DNA of 64,000 nucleotides from Methanomethylovorans hollandica DSM 15978 (GCF_000328665.1 NC_019972.1:221110-285109), one strand, 5' to 3'. Positions 44,331 through 51,950 are shown, numbered from the stretch's first letter. Numbers and translations are program-made. Notes: generated from the letters alone by a model not told the origin.

Positions 44331-44390
44331 GGCGGAGATCGTTGTGTTATTGGCTCTCTCCGCCATTTTTAGGAATACAATTGTATTCCT
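44331..44390 (-). promoter_or_regulatory. Leader inverted repeats upstream of the methyltransferase
   Basis: Two elements lie between the small membrane gene and the methyltransferase. A perfect 20-base palindrome (AGGAATACAATTGTATTCCT) lies at 44371-44390. A hairpin with an 8-bp stem, GGCGGAGA/TCTCCGCC, lies at 44331-44364. An A6-GCAGTAAAC box lies just upstream. They could be an operator, an attenuator or the terminator of the upstream gene. Confidence 0.45.
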
Positions 44391-44424
44391 TCTCTAGTTT
44401 ACTGCTTTTTTATTTGGAATGGTA

Positions 44425-44721
44425 CTATCCATAGCATATTGATTGTCTATTTTGGACCATACATAATCCCAGAAGAGCAAGTTTCGTCTGGAAGTTTGTT
44501 TCTCGCCATAAACGATTAAATGTAATTTTTTCCTTTATGTCAAAAAAATGATGATTTAAAAAAATCTTAGCCAACAGGATTGCTGCCACCACAAAGATAA
44601 CAAAAAGCAGAAGATCATTCACCAAATAGTTAAGACCAGAGGAAGAGTCGAGTAAAGATGTCAAGATCGATATCAATAGGAAATACATTATTTCAATTTT
44701 TAGCCGTGCCGTGAAGTTCAT
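44425..44721 (-). CDS. Small membrane protein (98 aa)
   Basis: From the ATG at 44721, after GGGGAG, the product is 98 residues. Two membrane segments are visible (IEIMYFLLISILTSLLDSS and LLLFVIFVVAAILLAKIFL), with a basic C-terminal tail. It ends with TAG, followed four codons later by TAA. No family was recognised. Confidence 0.6.
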   Translation of the reverse strand: MNFTARLKIEIMYFLLISILTSLLDSSSGLNYLVNDLLLFVIFVVAAILLAKIFLNHHFFDIKEKITFNRLWRETNFQTKLALLGLCMVQNRQSICYG

Positions 44722-45006
44722 ATTACTCCCCATGATATTTTATTGGTACATACTAAAATATAAAACCATCGAAAATGTCTCTATCTGCACCCGTCTTACA
44801 TTCCCTTTAAAAAACATATTAGTTCCATGAAACGATCGAAACTATACGAAAATCAAAACAAAAAGAAGAGACAGAATGATATTCTGAAAATAAAAAAAAG
44901 TCTATAGGGAATTCAACTTAAGAATCCGGAGTTGCCTTCTTCGAATGCCAGAGGTAGATGGAGTAAGATAGTTGATGTATATGAATTGCAATAGAATTAT
45001 TCAATT

Positions 45007-45450
45007 TCAGCTGTGGTACGATACAAAAACGATCCATTTTGTTCCAATGAATTGTTTTGATACTGGTTGATTCTCTACATCAGCAAAAAAACCTTCTTCT
45101 TCAAATGTATTTTCCAGGTGCTTTAAGATTGAATCATATATAGCTTCATTAACAATTACTGGACATGGAGTATTCTCTGGCCAGCATGATCCCCATGGTT
45201 TTTGGTAGACATCAAAATAATCTCCAGGCCCATCGATGAATCTACCTGAACCACAAAATCCTTCTTGCGTGAGATATGCTTCTGCAAATGCTTTAGCTTC
45301 TTGTGGTGTTGTTGCTTTTTCTGACGAAAATATCAAGTAAAATGGATAATAGCCTATGGTATCACCTTCGTATTTAGAAACGGAAGCAATTTTAAGAGGT
45401 GTTTTTAAGTCTCTTGAGTTGAAATCTTTGGACAATTTCCCATACAACAA
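45007..45450 (-). CDS. Hypothetical protein (147 aa), paralogue of the 51.4-kb gene
   Basis: The frame appears to start with TTG at 45450, inside the end of the Cys-rich gene upstream. The C-terminal part aligns with the 51389-51733 product: SGRFIDGPGDYFDV with SSRYTSSPYDGFTI, VIVNEAIYDSIL with TIITEELYDSEL, and KQFIGTKWIVFVS with REFIGNKYAVFVS. It is a small soluble element-specific family of unknown function. The start codon is uncertain. Confidence 0.65.
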   Translation of the reverse strand: MLYGKLSKDFNSRDLKTPLKIASVSKYEGDTIGYYPFYLIFSSEKATTPQEAKAFAEAYLTQEGFCGSGRFIDGPGDYFDVYQKPWGSCWPENTPCPVIVNEAIYDSILKHLENTFEEEGFFADVENQPVSKQFIGTKWIVFVSYHS

Positions 45451-45599
45451 TAACTTATCTTATTTGGATGGTTGCAAGCATCCTGTGATAAACCATACTG
45501 GCGTTGAGGACAATGTAACCAGATTGTTTCTTTCCATTTTAAGAAATCCACTAAAATCCCCCCTTTTGTTGTTGCCCATGAGTTTGCTATTTTTTTCAA
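45405..45599 (-). CDS. Small Cys-rich zinc-binding protein (64 aa)
   Basis: A 64-residue frame starts with TTG at 45599, overlapping the TGA of the upstream gene (TTGA). It contains WLHCPQRQYGL, ACNHPNK and YCCMGNCP, enough Cys/His for one or two zinc sites. Its end overlaps the next gene. The cysteine pattern and tight overlaps suggest a real coupled gene, though TTG is a weak start. Confidence 0.45.
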   Translation of the reverse strand: MKKIANSWATTKGGILVDFLKWKETIWLHCPQRQYGLSQDACNHPNKISYCCMGNCPKISTQET

Positions 45600-45880
45600 A
45601 ATAGCATTCTTGCTGAAGATATAAGCATATCGTTTTGTTCTTCTGACAAAAATTGATGAACTTCTTCTAATGGCAATGGAATGTCATTAATGATTATCTG
45701 AATTATGTTTTTCTGTGAAAGAGCTTCCGGATCGATAATATCATCACTAAAATCATTTAAAGCATCAGCTATGGCATCTTTAAGGGATAATCCGGTTTGT
45801 GCATAGTTCCATTGCTGTACGAATTTGATTATTATTTCATGTTCAGTAGAATCATTATCAATTATATTTTTCAGTGGCAT
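45596..45880 (-). CDS. Small hypothetical protein (94 aa)
   Basis: The ATG at 45880 follows an AGGAG box, so the in-frame upstream ATG codons are rejected. The product is 94 residues, acidic and helical (LKDAIADALNDFSDDI, PLPLEEVHQFLSEEQ). No family was recognised. It heads a three-gene minus-strand cluster driven from the palindromic promoter near 46.1 kb, with a leader of about 210 bases. Confidence 0.6.
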   Translation of the reverse strand: MPLKNIIDNDSTEHEIIIKFVQQWNYAQTGLSLKDAIADALNDFSDDIIDPEALSQKNIIQIIINDIPLPLEEVHQFLSEEQNDMLISSARMLF

Positions 45881-46081
45881 TTTTTTCTCCTGTACTGTTA
45901 GATGGTGGGAAGTCATTCCCACCTATACCTGCGAGTTTATCCGAGATATGTCATTTATTTTTTTTTACCTCTTTCTTTTCTTCTGCATCAGACTCACCTC
46001 TCTTGATGCTCAAAATGATCTGCTCCTGTTTGTGCAATTGTAATTCGAGTTTCTTTTCTGTACTAGAATTACATTTATATG

Positions 46082-46122
46082 TATGCTTTTTTTTAAGTAT
46101 AGTTTAGCCTATATATAGGCTA
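46082..46122 (-). promoter_or_regulatory. Palindromic TATA promoter with A8-GCATAC element
   Basis: A perfect 18-base palindrome, TAGCCTATATATAGGCTA (46105-46122), contains the TATA box. Its centre lies 20-27 bases upstream of A8-GCATAC (46094-46082) on the minus strand. A regulator binding the palindrome would block TBP. The region 45881-46081 is a leader with no clear gene, though a short frame without ATG can be traced. Confidence 0.55.
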
Positions 46123-46209
46123 GGCTATATTAGTTGAAAACTAGGTCTTAAGAAGATAGAGGTTACGTCTTCTGATTTGGTTTTAGTTTATACATAACAT
46201 TCCAGATAA

Positions 46210-46863
46210 TCAGCAATAATCTGATATATGGCATATATCATTTGACCTCAGATGATCGCATATCGTTCCTAAAAGATGATGTAATCCTGTTTTCGAATCT
46301 TCAGGGATGTCAGATTCCAAAAGAGCGATAATTTGATTTTCAAGAAGATTACAATCAATGGTTATACCAAACCTTCCATTCAAAACTGCTTTCAGATAAG
46401 TTATATTGTCTTCAGACAGATACTTGATGATACGGTATCTAAGTGTCAACTGATTGATACATGCAAGAGTATTCTTGAGTTCTTGTTGTATCTGCTCTTG
46501 GGACATGAATTGTATATCCATATTTGTGAGTGGCGGAACAAAAGGTATTGTCCCTAGAGTTATTTCAGATTTGTTGAATAATTCATCCCTTTCATCATAT
46601 ATACCATTTTCAGGTTTTCTAAGTTTGATAAATCCTATTTGTTCTTCAGGTGTTCCAAAGCGGGTTTTCAGATAATCTACCATTTCATCTTCGATCCCGT
46701 AGTATGCTGCACCATACAGAGCAGCTTCTGAATCATCTCCTGTTCTATCAGAATCAGGTACTTTTATATTGAAATTAGATAATGTGTCTTCTACTGGCTC
46801 GATCATAGATATAGCCAGTTCTCTGAAAAATGTTTCTTTGGGATCTACTTCAATGTTATTCAT
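46210..46863 (-). CDS. Hypothetical protein (217 aa)
   Basis: This is a soluble, acidic protein without recognised domain. Two ATG codons are possible, 46872 and 46863; the second has better spacing from a GAG box. An A8-9-GCATAG element lies about 40 bases upstream. The C-terminal half is helical (TCINQLTLRYRIIKYLSED). It sits in a run of small element-specific genes. Confidence 0.65.
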   Translation of the reverse strand: MNNIEVDPKETFFRELAISMIEPVEDTLSNFNIKVPDSDRTGDDSEAALYGAAYYGIEDEMVDYLKTRFGTPEEQIGFIKLRKPENGIYDERDELFNKSEITLGTIPFVPPLTNMDIQFMSQEQIQQELKNTLACINQLTLRYRIIKYLSEDNITYLKAVLNGRFGITIDCNLLENQIIALLESDIPEDSKTGLHHLLGTICDHLRSNDICHISDYC

Positions 46864-46897
46864 GTTATACATCTCTGGATTATTGGTTCGATTTTTT

Positions 46898-47248
46898 CTA
46901 TGCTTTTTTTTGATTCCAGCAATTCATGCACTGTTTTTGATTGGATTCGGGATCAATAACAAAATCATTATCCTCAGGATTTAGTGATATTACTCTTTTA
47001 CAGGAAGAGCACTGACAGAAATCTTCTGCATATCCCCAATTGTATATCTCAATCGTATCAAAAAGAATATCAAGAGAATTAAATCTGTTTCCGGGAAATC
47101 TTCGTTTAGCTGCTTCAAGGATCTTTTGTTCATTTAGAACAATAGCGAATGGTATATGCTCCCAGGAAGATTGGATCCAGTAACCTTCCAGTTTCATAAT
47201 GTTCATCATTGTTACAATCATATTCCTGACAGATGGGAACATATACAT
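46898..47248 (-). CDS. Hypothetical zinc-ribbon protein (116 aa)
   Basis: The ATG at 47248 follows GGTGAT by five bases, which decides the start among several Met codons. The C-terminal part has FCQCSSCKRVI and QCMNCWNQ, a two-Cys-pair zinc ribbon. The N-terminal half (EGYWIQSSWEHIPFAIVLNEQ) has no known match. It may bind nucleic acid or protein. Confidence 0.65.
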   Translation of the reverse strand: MYMFPSVRNMIVTMMNIMKLEGYWIQSSWEHIPFAIVLNEQKILEAAKRRFPGNRFNSLDILFDTIEIYNWGYAEDFCQCSSCKRVISLNPEDNDFVIDPESNQKQCMNCWNQKKA

Positions 47249-47286
47249 TTAGGATCACCTGATGGTATTTTCTGTTTATTCTAAGT

Positions 47287-47979
47287 TTATGCAAAAACAA
47301 GAAGGCTTTCCTGGTGTTGATTATGTGGATGGATTTCATTAAAGGAATTCAGAAAAGCCTGTATCATGGTGTTCAAGTCGCCTGATAGTCCTTGAAGAAA
47401 TACCTTTGTTGGAACTGAACCGATAAGAGTTGAACCTAAAATTATAACTCCGGAGTTTAGAGAGGAAGAAGCACTATCTTTTCTGAACCATGTTATCGAT
47501 CCTGATTTGATTATATTGTTACCGTACAAGGACACGAATTCTCCAATACCAGGATCTGACCACATTCCAGATGGGTTTTTTAATTCAGTTGCAAATGACC
47601 TGCAGATACTAATGATATACTTTTCAACATCCCCTCCGACTTTTCTGAATGCTCTTTCGTAGATTTGCTGAGCCATTTTTCTTGCTTCTTCTTCGCTGTT
47701 GCCATGTGGAACTTCGGTACAGTGAAGAATATACTCTGCACCCGGGCCCGTGAGCATATAGCCATTGTTATCAATTGCCCATACTTTTATCCTGGGATCA
47801 ATGACCATTTCTCCGTATTTGTCATTGTCACATATCATTTTTCCATAGATTTTTCTGAATTCTTCTTCTGATATTTCCTTAAGCGCATCTATAACAGCAA
47901 GGTGGACTTCGTGTACAGAGTATCTATCCCATTTATCAACCGTATCCTGCAGTTGTTCAATTGGGTTGGGTGGTTTCAT
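47287..47979 (-). CDS. Hypothetical protein (230 aa)
   Basis: From the ATG at 47979, with a GAGGT box, the product is 230 residues. It is soluble, with a helical N-terminus (EQLQDTVDKWDRYSVHEVHLAVIDAL) and a later strand-rich part. The frame upstream to 48048 is rejected because it overlaps the next gene and lacks a ribosome-binding site. An A5-GCAAAC element lies about 20 bases upstream. Function unknown. Confidence 0.65.
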   Translation of the reverse strand: MKPPNPIEQLQDTVDKWDRYSVHEVHLAVIDALKEISEEEFRKIYGKMICDNDKYGEMVIDPRIKVWAIDNNGYMLTGPGAEYILHCTEVPHGNSEEEARKMAQQIYERAFRKVGGDVEKYIISICRSFATELKNPSGMWSDPGIGEFVSLYGNNIIKSGSITWFRKDSASSSLNSGVIILGSTLIGSVPTKVFLQGLSGDLNTMIQAFLNSFNEIHPHNQHQESLLVFA

Positions 47980-48038
47980 ATTTATACCTCGATGGTTTGC
48001 TTTTTGTTCATGTATTTTATGATATGTATGGATTTTTG

Positions 48039-48953
48039 TTAGGTACAAGTGCTTATACTCTTGTTGGTTCCTAGATTGATAACATTAAATTTTCTGTATT
48101 CAATGGCTTTCTTTATCATTTCCTGATCTTTTTCAAAGGTAATGCTGTGTCTCCTCATCTCTAAACATGCCTCTGCGAAGCTCAGGCTGCCTCCGTAGAG
48201 ATCCATGCCGATGTCTCCTTTTTTACTACATACTTTGATGAGGTCCTTGAGCAATTCAACGGGTTTTGCGGTTTCGTTGACTTCTCTAAGGGGATGTTGG
48301 TTGTGTATCTTAGGATGAGATAGAACATTGGTTACTGTGTTATCATAGCTGATACACTTCTTTCCGTTGATGAAGAAAGCTATTTGCTCGTATGCACTGG
48401 CATATGGATAGCCCATTGTTCTTCCTTTATTCCATATCAACCGTTTCCTGAAAGTGAAACCAACTTCCTGGCACATGTCTATGAATCTGTTGTTATAATC
48501 TAATGTGTTGGCATATTCGCTTATGCTATCTGCTGGTAGGAAGCTGTAAAAATGGCCTGATGGTTTCAGTACCCGGTGAATTTCTGATAGCATTTCTTTA
48601 CTCATTTCTTCAGTATCGAATTGCCATTTTCCTGATTTTTTTCGGGTAGTACCTACTGAAAGATGTCCATCAAGACTAGGATAATTGCTGTCAATGATTA
48701 CAAAATCAATGACATTATCATTGATTTCCTTGATCCCTGAAAGATTGTCACCTGCAATGATAAGGGCCTGCGTTTCTCCGTTGACGGCAATATATAAACC
48801 TCGACTTATTCTTTTAAAACATTTACCAACGTTTTCATTCAAACGAGCACGAATTGTGTGTTTCTTAAGATCTGGATGGGCTTCGTATATTTCTTCTAGT
48901 GTATGTTTCTCGTCCTTGAGGAAATCCTGAAGTCTTGTTAGTACTGTTTGCAT
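48039..48953 (-). CDS. Site-specific DNA methyltransferase (N4/N6 type) with altered motif IV
   Basis: The product is 304 residues. An N-terminal winged-helix-like part precedes the methylase. The S-adenosylmethionine motif is GMDLYGGSLSFAEACLEMRRHSITFE. The catalytic motif IV, normally (D/N/S)PP(Y/F), reads DSNYP, so activity or base specificity may differ. The order with motif IV before motif I fits the beta class. An A5-CGCATAC element lies about 45 bases upstream of the ATG. No endonuclease is adjacent. Confidence 0.82.
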   Translation of the reverse strand: MQTVLTRLQDFLKDEKHTLEEIYEAHPDLKKHTIRARLNENVGKCFKRISRGLYIAVNGETQALIIAGDNLSGIKEINDNVIDFVIIDSNYPSLDGHLSVGTTRKKSGKWQFDTEEMSKEMLSEIHRVLKPSGHFYSFLPADSISEYANTLDYNNRFIDMCQEVGFTFRKRLIWNKGRTMGYPYASAYEQIAFFINGKKCISYDNTVTNVLSHPKIHNQHPLREVNETAKPVELLKDLIKVCSKKGDIGMDLYGGSLSFAEACLEMRRHSITFEKDQEMIKKAIEYRKFNVINLGTNKSISTCT

Positions 48954-49013
48954 ACTATTACCTGGATGATATTAATTGATTTTGATATCATGATGTATGC
49001 GTTTTTCCTGAAA

Positions 49014-49844
49014 TTATGTTTCAATATTATTCAATAGAATTTCAATGAATTTTCGGGACATAGTTAAGTAGGTAGGAATATCAGTTATGTTTCCAACGTA
49101 ATTTGTACTATGAAGTACAAGGCCATTGTTCTCGATTTGAAAGGGAATTCCGTCTATTTCATAGTTTGGAGTTGCACGGATTATGTAGATGGGATTATTC
49201 CATACTATCCATTTTCCTCCAAGATCATTTTCTACATCGAGAGTAAATATTTTACCATTGATCATAATGGAAATGCCTTTGTATGGTTCTATGGAAGATG
49301 CATCTAGTTTTTGTCCTGTTTTTTCACATTGAGATTCTGTTGGGTAGTTTTTGACATACTGATTTCTGAGGCTTTCGATTAGTTTATCAATCTCTTCAAT
49401 GTGTCCTTCACATAAGTATTGAGGTTCTTCGCAACTGGATTCGAACTTTCCATTTATTATTCTGCCATAATCTATGCTAAATATAAGTTCATCTTTATCG
49501 AATGAATGATCACAAATATGGCAGATATTCGTAAAGATCTGGTCATAATGCTTGCAAAAAACATGGTTTAATATTGCGATTGAAAGTGTATTTTGTTCTC
49601 CATTTAGATGAAATTGCGTATTACAGCATGTGCATTTAAATGATATTTCTTTTTCTGAGTTTTCCCGGATAACATTTCCTTTTTTATAATCTGGAAATGC
49701 ATTGAATAAGTGTAGATTCTGAATTGAGTTTGTTGTATTGTTGCTATGTTCTATCTGTATATGCTTACGGATCCATGTATCTATGATACTACGTTCTCTT
49801 GAACTAAGTAATAACCACTGATCTTCGATATTAAGTTCTGACAT
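49014..49844 (-). CDS. Hypothetical Cys-rich protein (276 aa)
   Basis: The product has several Cys/His pairs: FKCTCCNTQFHLNG, ILNHVFCKHYD, NICHICDHSFDKDE and QYLCEGHIEEIDK. These suggest two or more zinc sites. The C-terminal half is strand-rich. An A5-TACACAC variant of the A-tract element lies about 50 bases upstream. A nucleic-acid role is possible but not shown. Confidence 0.65.
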   Translation of the reverse strand: MSELNIEDQWLLLSSRERSIIDTWIRKHIQIEHSNNTTNSIQNLHLFNAFPDYKKGNVIRENSEKEISFKCTCCNTQFHLNGEQNTLSIAILNHVFCKHYDQIFTNICHICDHSFDKDELIFSIDYGRIINGKFESSCEEPQYLCEGHIEEIDKLIESLRNQYVKNYPTESQCEKTGQKLDASSIEPYKGISIMINGKIFTLDVENDLGGKWIVWNNPIYIIRATPNYEIDGIPFQIENNGLVLHSTNYVGNITDIPTYLTMSRKFIEILLNNIET

Positions 49845-50059
49845 ATTATTCCTCTTGTTCTTTTTTGATATTTTTGTCGTTCGTTAGAAAATGTGTGTAT
49901 TTTTGCTTTAAAAACCTCGTTGGTTGTAAAAGTAATGCCTATTATTTGGATAAAAAAGCATGAGAAAAAAAGTCTATAGGAAAATTATATAGAAAACTAT
50001 GATCAGTGCTCCGAGTAAGGGAACTTATTGATATACAAATTAAATGTATTATAGAAAGA

Positions 50060-50085
50060 TGCAAGGTGGCGGAGTTGAACCGCCC
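50060..50085 (-). other. tRNA 3'-end-like fragment (T-arm plus acceptor)
   Basis: On the minus strand GGCGG-TTCAACT-CCGCC has a perfect T-arm with the TTC-A-A-N-N-C loop consensus, followed by ACCTTGCA like a 3' acceptor strand with discriminator A. No matching D-arm or anticodon arm could be built upstream. It may be an attachment-site scar from tRNA-targeted integration, or only a terminator hairpin. The rest of 49845-50059 shows no gene. Confidence 0.35.
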
Positions 50086-50092
50086 AACACTC

Positions 50093-50302
50093 TTAGAACT
50101 GGTAATTTTCATACATATCATTTACGTTAGACGTAAGCACAGCATCCCTTGCCCTTAGTAGAGTGCTTGCGAATTTCGTTGCGTTAATAACTGCTGTTGT
50201 AGTTGTTATGGTTGTCATGATGTCTCCTAGTATGAAAGATGTAAGTATGTCAAGAGATACTGACATTACGCCTGATATGATTACGAGTACCAGCAAGGGC
50301 AT
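50093..50302 (-). CDS. Small membrane protein (69 aa)
   Basis: The product starts MPLLVLVIISGVMSVSLDIL, a membrane segment. A Thr-rich middle (DIMTTITTTTAVINATKF) and a polar C-terminus follow. TATA-like CTATAAATC lies about 20 bases before the ATG, so the mRNA may be nearly leaderless; an A6-CATATT box lies 70 bases upstream. The stop abuts the tRNA-like fragment. No family was recognised. Confidence 0.5.
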   Translation of the reverse strand: MPLLVLVIISGVMSVSLDILTSFILGDIMTTITTTTAVINATKFASTLLRARDAVLTSNVNDMYENYQF

Positions 50303-50376
50303 TATTGCACAATGATTTATAGCATATAGGGATTCATCATATAAATAATTATGGTGTTAACCAGAAAATATGTTTT

Positions 50377-50664
50377 TTAAGTCGGATCTTGGTCTTTCTT
50401 GCTATCAAATGAATATGAGTCGCCTGTTGGCATATATTCTGTTGCGTATATGCTATAATCCGTTATTCCATGATCTTTCATTGAGCTGTGTATAGTGTCA
50501 ATGATACCTTGTTTTTCTCTTTCAGATGTATCATGTGTTTTAAATTCAATAGTTGTATCATCAGTTGTAATCTCAGATCCATAATATGAAATCTCGATCT
50601 CAAGATTAGTTGGGATTTGTTTTGCACGTATATGCCAGACAAAAAAGTATCTTCCATTATGCAT
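50377..50664 (-). CDS. Small protein (95 aa), probably frameshifted relative to its paralogue
   Basis: The open frame starts at the ATG at 50664, but its ribosome-binding site (GAGGA) touches that ATG. The second ATG at 50657 has normal spacing and is in another frame. Reading from it gives MEDT; after one extra T in the T6 run the frame becomes FFVWHIRAKQ. That matches the paralogue at 8628-8888 (MEDNVFVFVEYH). So this is either a frameshift mutation or a site of slippage. The rest of the frame is protein-like. Confidence 0.55.
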   Translation of the reverse strand: MHNGRYFFVWHIRAKQIPTNLEIEISYYGSEITTDDTTIEFKTHDTSEREKQGIIDTIHSSMKDHGITDYSIYATEYMPTGDSYSFDSKKDQDPT

Positions 50665-50687
50665 TCCTCATGTTTCTGTGATTGAGC

Positions 50688-51290
50688 TCAAGGTTCAAAA
50701 TCTTCGAGTTCATCAAATTTTTCAGCATCACAGTCCAGTGATATGAATCTACAATTAAGAGATTGAGCTTTTTCTATTAACTTTGCTATTGCAGGACTGA
50801 ATCCGGCTTCTCTAAGTCTATATTTTTTATCTGGCCAGATTTCTTTATCAGGAACATGTATCCACCAGCCATATTCAAATGGATACACCGTTAGTGGGCA
50901 ATGTCTTTCTGTTATATCATCTGGAAGTAGGATCCTGTCAGATTCTGGGAGATGAGCTGTCGAAGTGTCCATGTATCTGAATACTCCTTCTGGATCTTCT
51001 TGTATAATAGATTTTATGACTTCTTCCTTATTGGATACATTGCACTGAAGAACCTTCTCTCGATATGTTTTATACATATTATTAAGATTGTTGACCATCT
51101 CTGGAATAGTATCCATTGGTATCAAAATTTCGCATCTTGCAACGTTTCCTTTTGAATTGATCGGTGCTATCCAAAAATTTTTTTCGTCGAGGGATGGGAG
51201 TATATTCACTCCAGTGCATTTTCCGGTTCCATTCCTTCCGAGGTAGGTAGTAATAGTTCCAAAACGGATATCGTGTTCTCTTGATGACAT
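50688..51290 (-). CDS. Hypothetical plasmid-type protein (200 aa), possibly DUF5983-like
   Basis: The product begins MSSREHDIRFGTITTYLGRNG. It includes FWIAPINSKGNVARCEILIP and ends CRFISLDCDAEKFDELEDF; the ending resembles DUF5983-type plasmid proteins, by pattern only. The ATG at 51290 follows GGAATGAT. There is no membrane segment. It lies among small element-specific genes. Function unknown. Confidence 0.6.
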   Translation of the reverse strand: MSSREHDIRFGTITTYLGRNGTGKCTGVNILPSLDEKNFWIAPINSKGNVARCEILIPMDTIPEMVNNLNNMYKTYREKVLQCNVSNKEEVIKSIIQEDPEGVFRYMDTSTAHLPESDRILLPDDITERHCPLTVYPFEYGWWIHVPDKEIWPDKKYRLREAGFSPAIAKLIEKAQSLNCRFISLDCDAEKFDELEDFEP

Positions 51291-51388
51291 ATTTATCATT
51301 CCTTTTTGTGCTCTCCGGGCTTATTTTGAATCATGTCAATGTTTTGATAATTGTGTTTGTATGTTGCTGAGTTTGGGAATTTGGACTA

Positions 51389-51733
51389 TTACATAGAACA
51401 GCTAACAAAGACTGCATATTTGTTCCCGATGAATTCTCTGGTGCATTCTTCGCCATCAATATCTGTAAATACAGTACAGCTTAATACGAATCCAATGAGT
51501 TCTATGCCATCACATTCTCCTTCATATTCTGAAAGTTCACTATCGTAAAGTTCTTCGGTTATTATCGTTGTTTTACCGGTTTCTATCGTAAAACCATCAT
51601 ATGGAGATGAAGTGTACCTGCTAGATGATGCAAAATTGTTATTTTCAAGGTATCTATTTACCCTGGATTCAATTTCTTCTATTGATTCGCCTTCAAGAGG
51701 AGTTATAGTAGCAATGCAATACATGGATGACAT
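51389..51733 (-). CDS. Hypothetical protein (114 aa), paralogue of the 45.0-kb gene
   Basis: The product is acidic and shares blocks with the 45007-45450 product, ending in REFIGNKYAVFVS. A GGAG box lies eight bases before the ATG at 51733. The N-terminal ATITPLEGESIEEIESRV suggests an alpha/beta fold. Two copies on one element suggest a lineage-specific family. Confidence 0.65.
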   Translation of the reverse strand: MSSMYCIATITPLEGESIEEIESRVNRYLENNNFASSSRYTSSPYDGFTIETGKTTIITEELYDSELSEYEGECDGIELIGFVLSCTVFTDIDGEECTREFIGNKYAVFVSCSM

Positions 51734-51767
51734 TTTGGTGACTCCGGTTTGTTCGTTAAGTAGATCT

Positions 51768-51950
51768 TTATAATAGAGGCACGATCCCGTTGATTGTCAA
51801 TGCCCTGAGGGTGAGGATGGGGGTCCGGGGGAAGGAGAGGGAGAAATAGTTAATGGAATGGGAAGGAGTAGGAGAGCCCTTCCCGTTTGCGGCTGTGCTT
51901 TCGTTTTTCCACTCTATGTTGTCTCTGGGGATGTCAGCTATTTCTGACAT
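51768..51950 (-). CDS. Possible small protein (60 aa) with unusual GC-rich coding tail
   Basis: An A8-CATAC element lies 12 bases before the ATG at 51950, which supports transcription. The 60-residue product starts MSEIADIPRDNIEWKNEST and then runs through a C-rich stretch coding SFPRTPILTLRAL. The complementary strand of that stretch is a G-quadruplex candidate. No ribosome-binding site is seen, so the transcript may be short-leadered or non-coding. Confidence 0.4.
   Translation of the reverse strand: MSEIADIPRDNIEWKNESTAANGKGSPTPSHSINYFSLSFPRTPILTLRALTINGIVPLL
51809..51841 (+). other. Predicted G-quadruplex motif
   Basis: Four runs of three to five G are separated by loops of 7, 3 and 7 bases (GGG-N7-GGGGG-N3-GGGGG-N7-GGG). 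This is striking in an otherwise AT-rich sequence. It lies on the non-template strand for the plus-strand exonuclease gene downstream and the template strand for the small minus-strand gene. Confidence 0.55.

Noticed and set aside
10630..44427. Several genes end with TAG (hel308, 23968, 29132, prim-pol at 33263, 44425, 58119); possible pyrrolysine readthrough
   Set aside because: Each TAG fits the natural protein end (for example right after a PIP box), is followed by a terminator, or is soon followed by another stop. No frame continues with recognisable protein after the TAG.
46097..46209. Short charged frame without ATG in the leader of the 46-kb operon (ending at about 45958)
   Set aside because: It has no usable start codon downstream of the predicted transcription start and no ribosome-binding site, so it is left as a leader.
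50060..50152. A full tRNA with a CTA anticodon (suppressor or tRNA-Pyl-like) built from GCAAGGG upstream of the T-arm fragment
   Set aside because: An acceptor stem of six pairs can be drawn, but there is no D-arm, the putative anticodon stem has only four pairs, and the stretch is coding for a small membrane protein.
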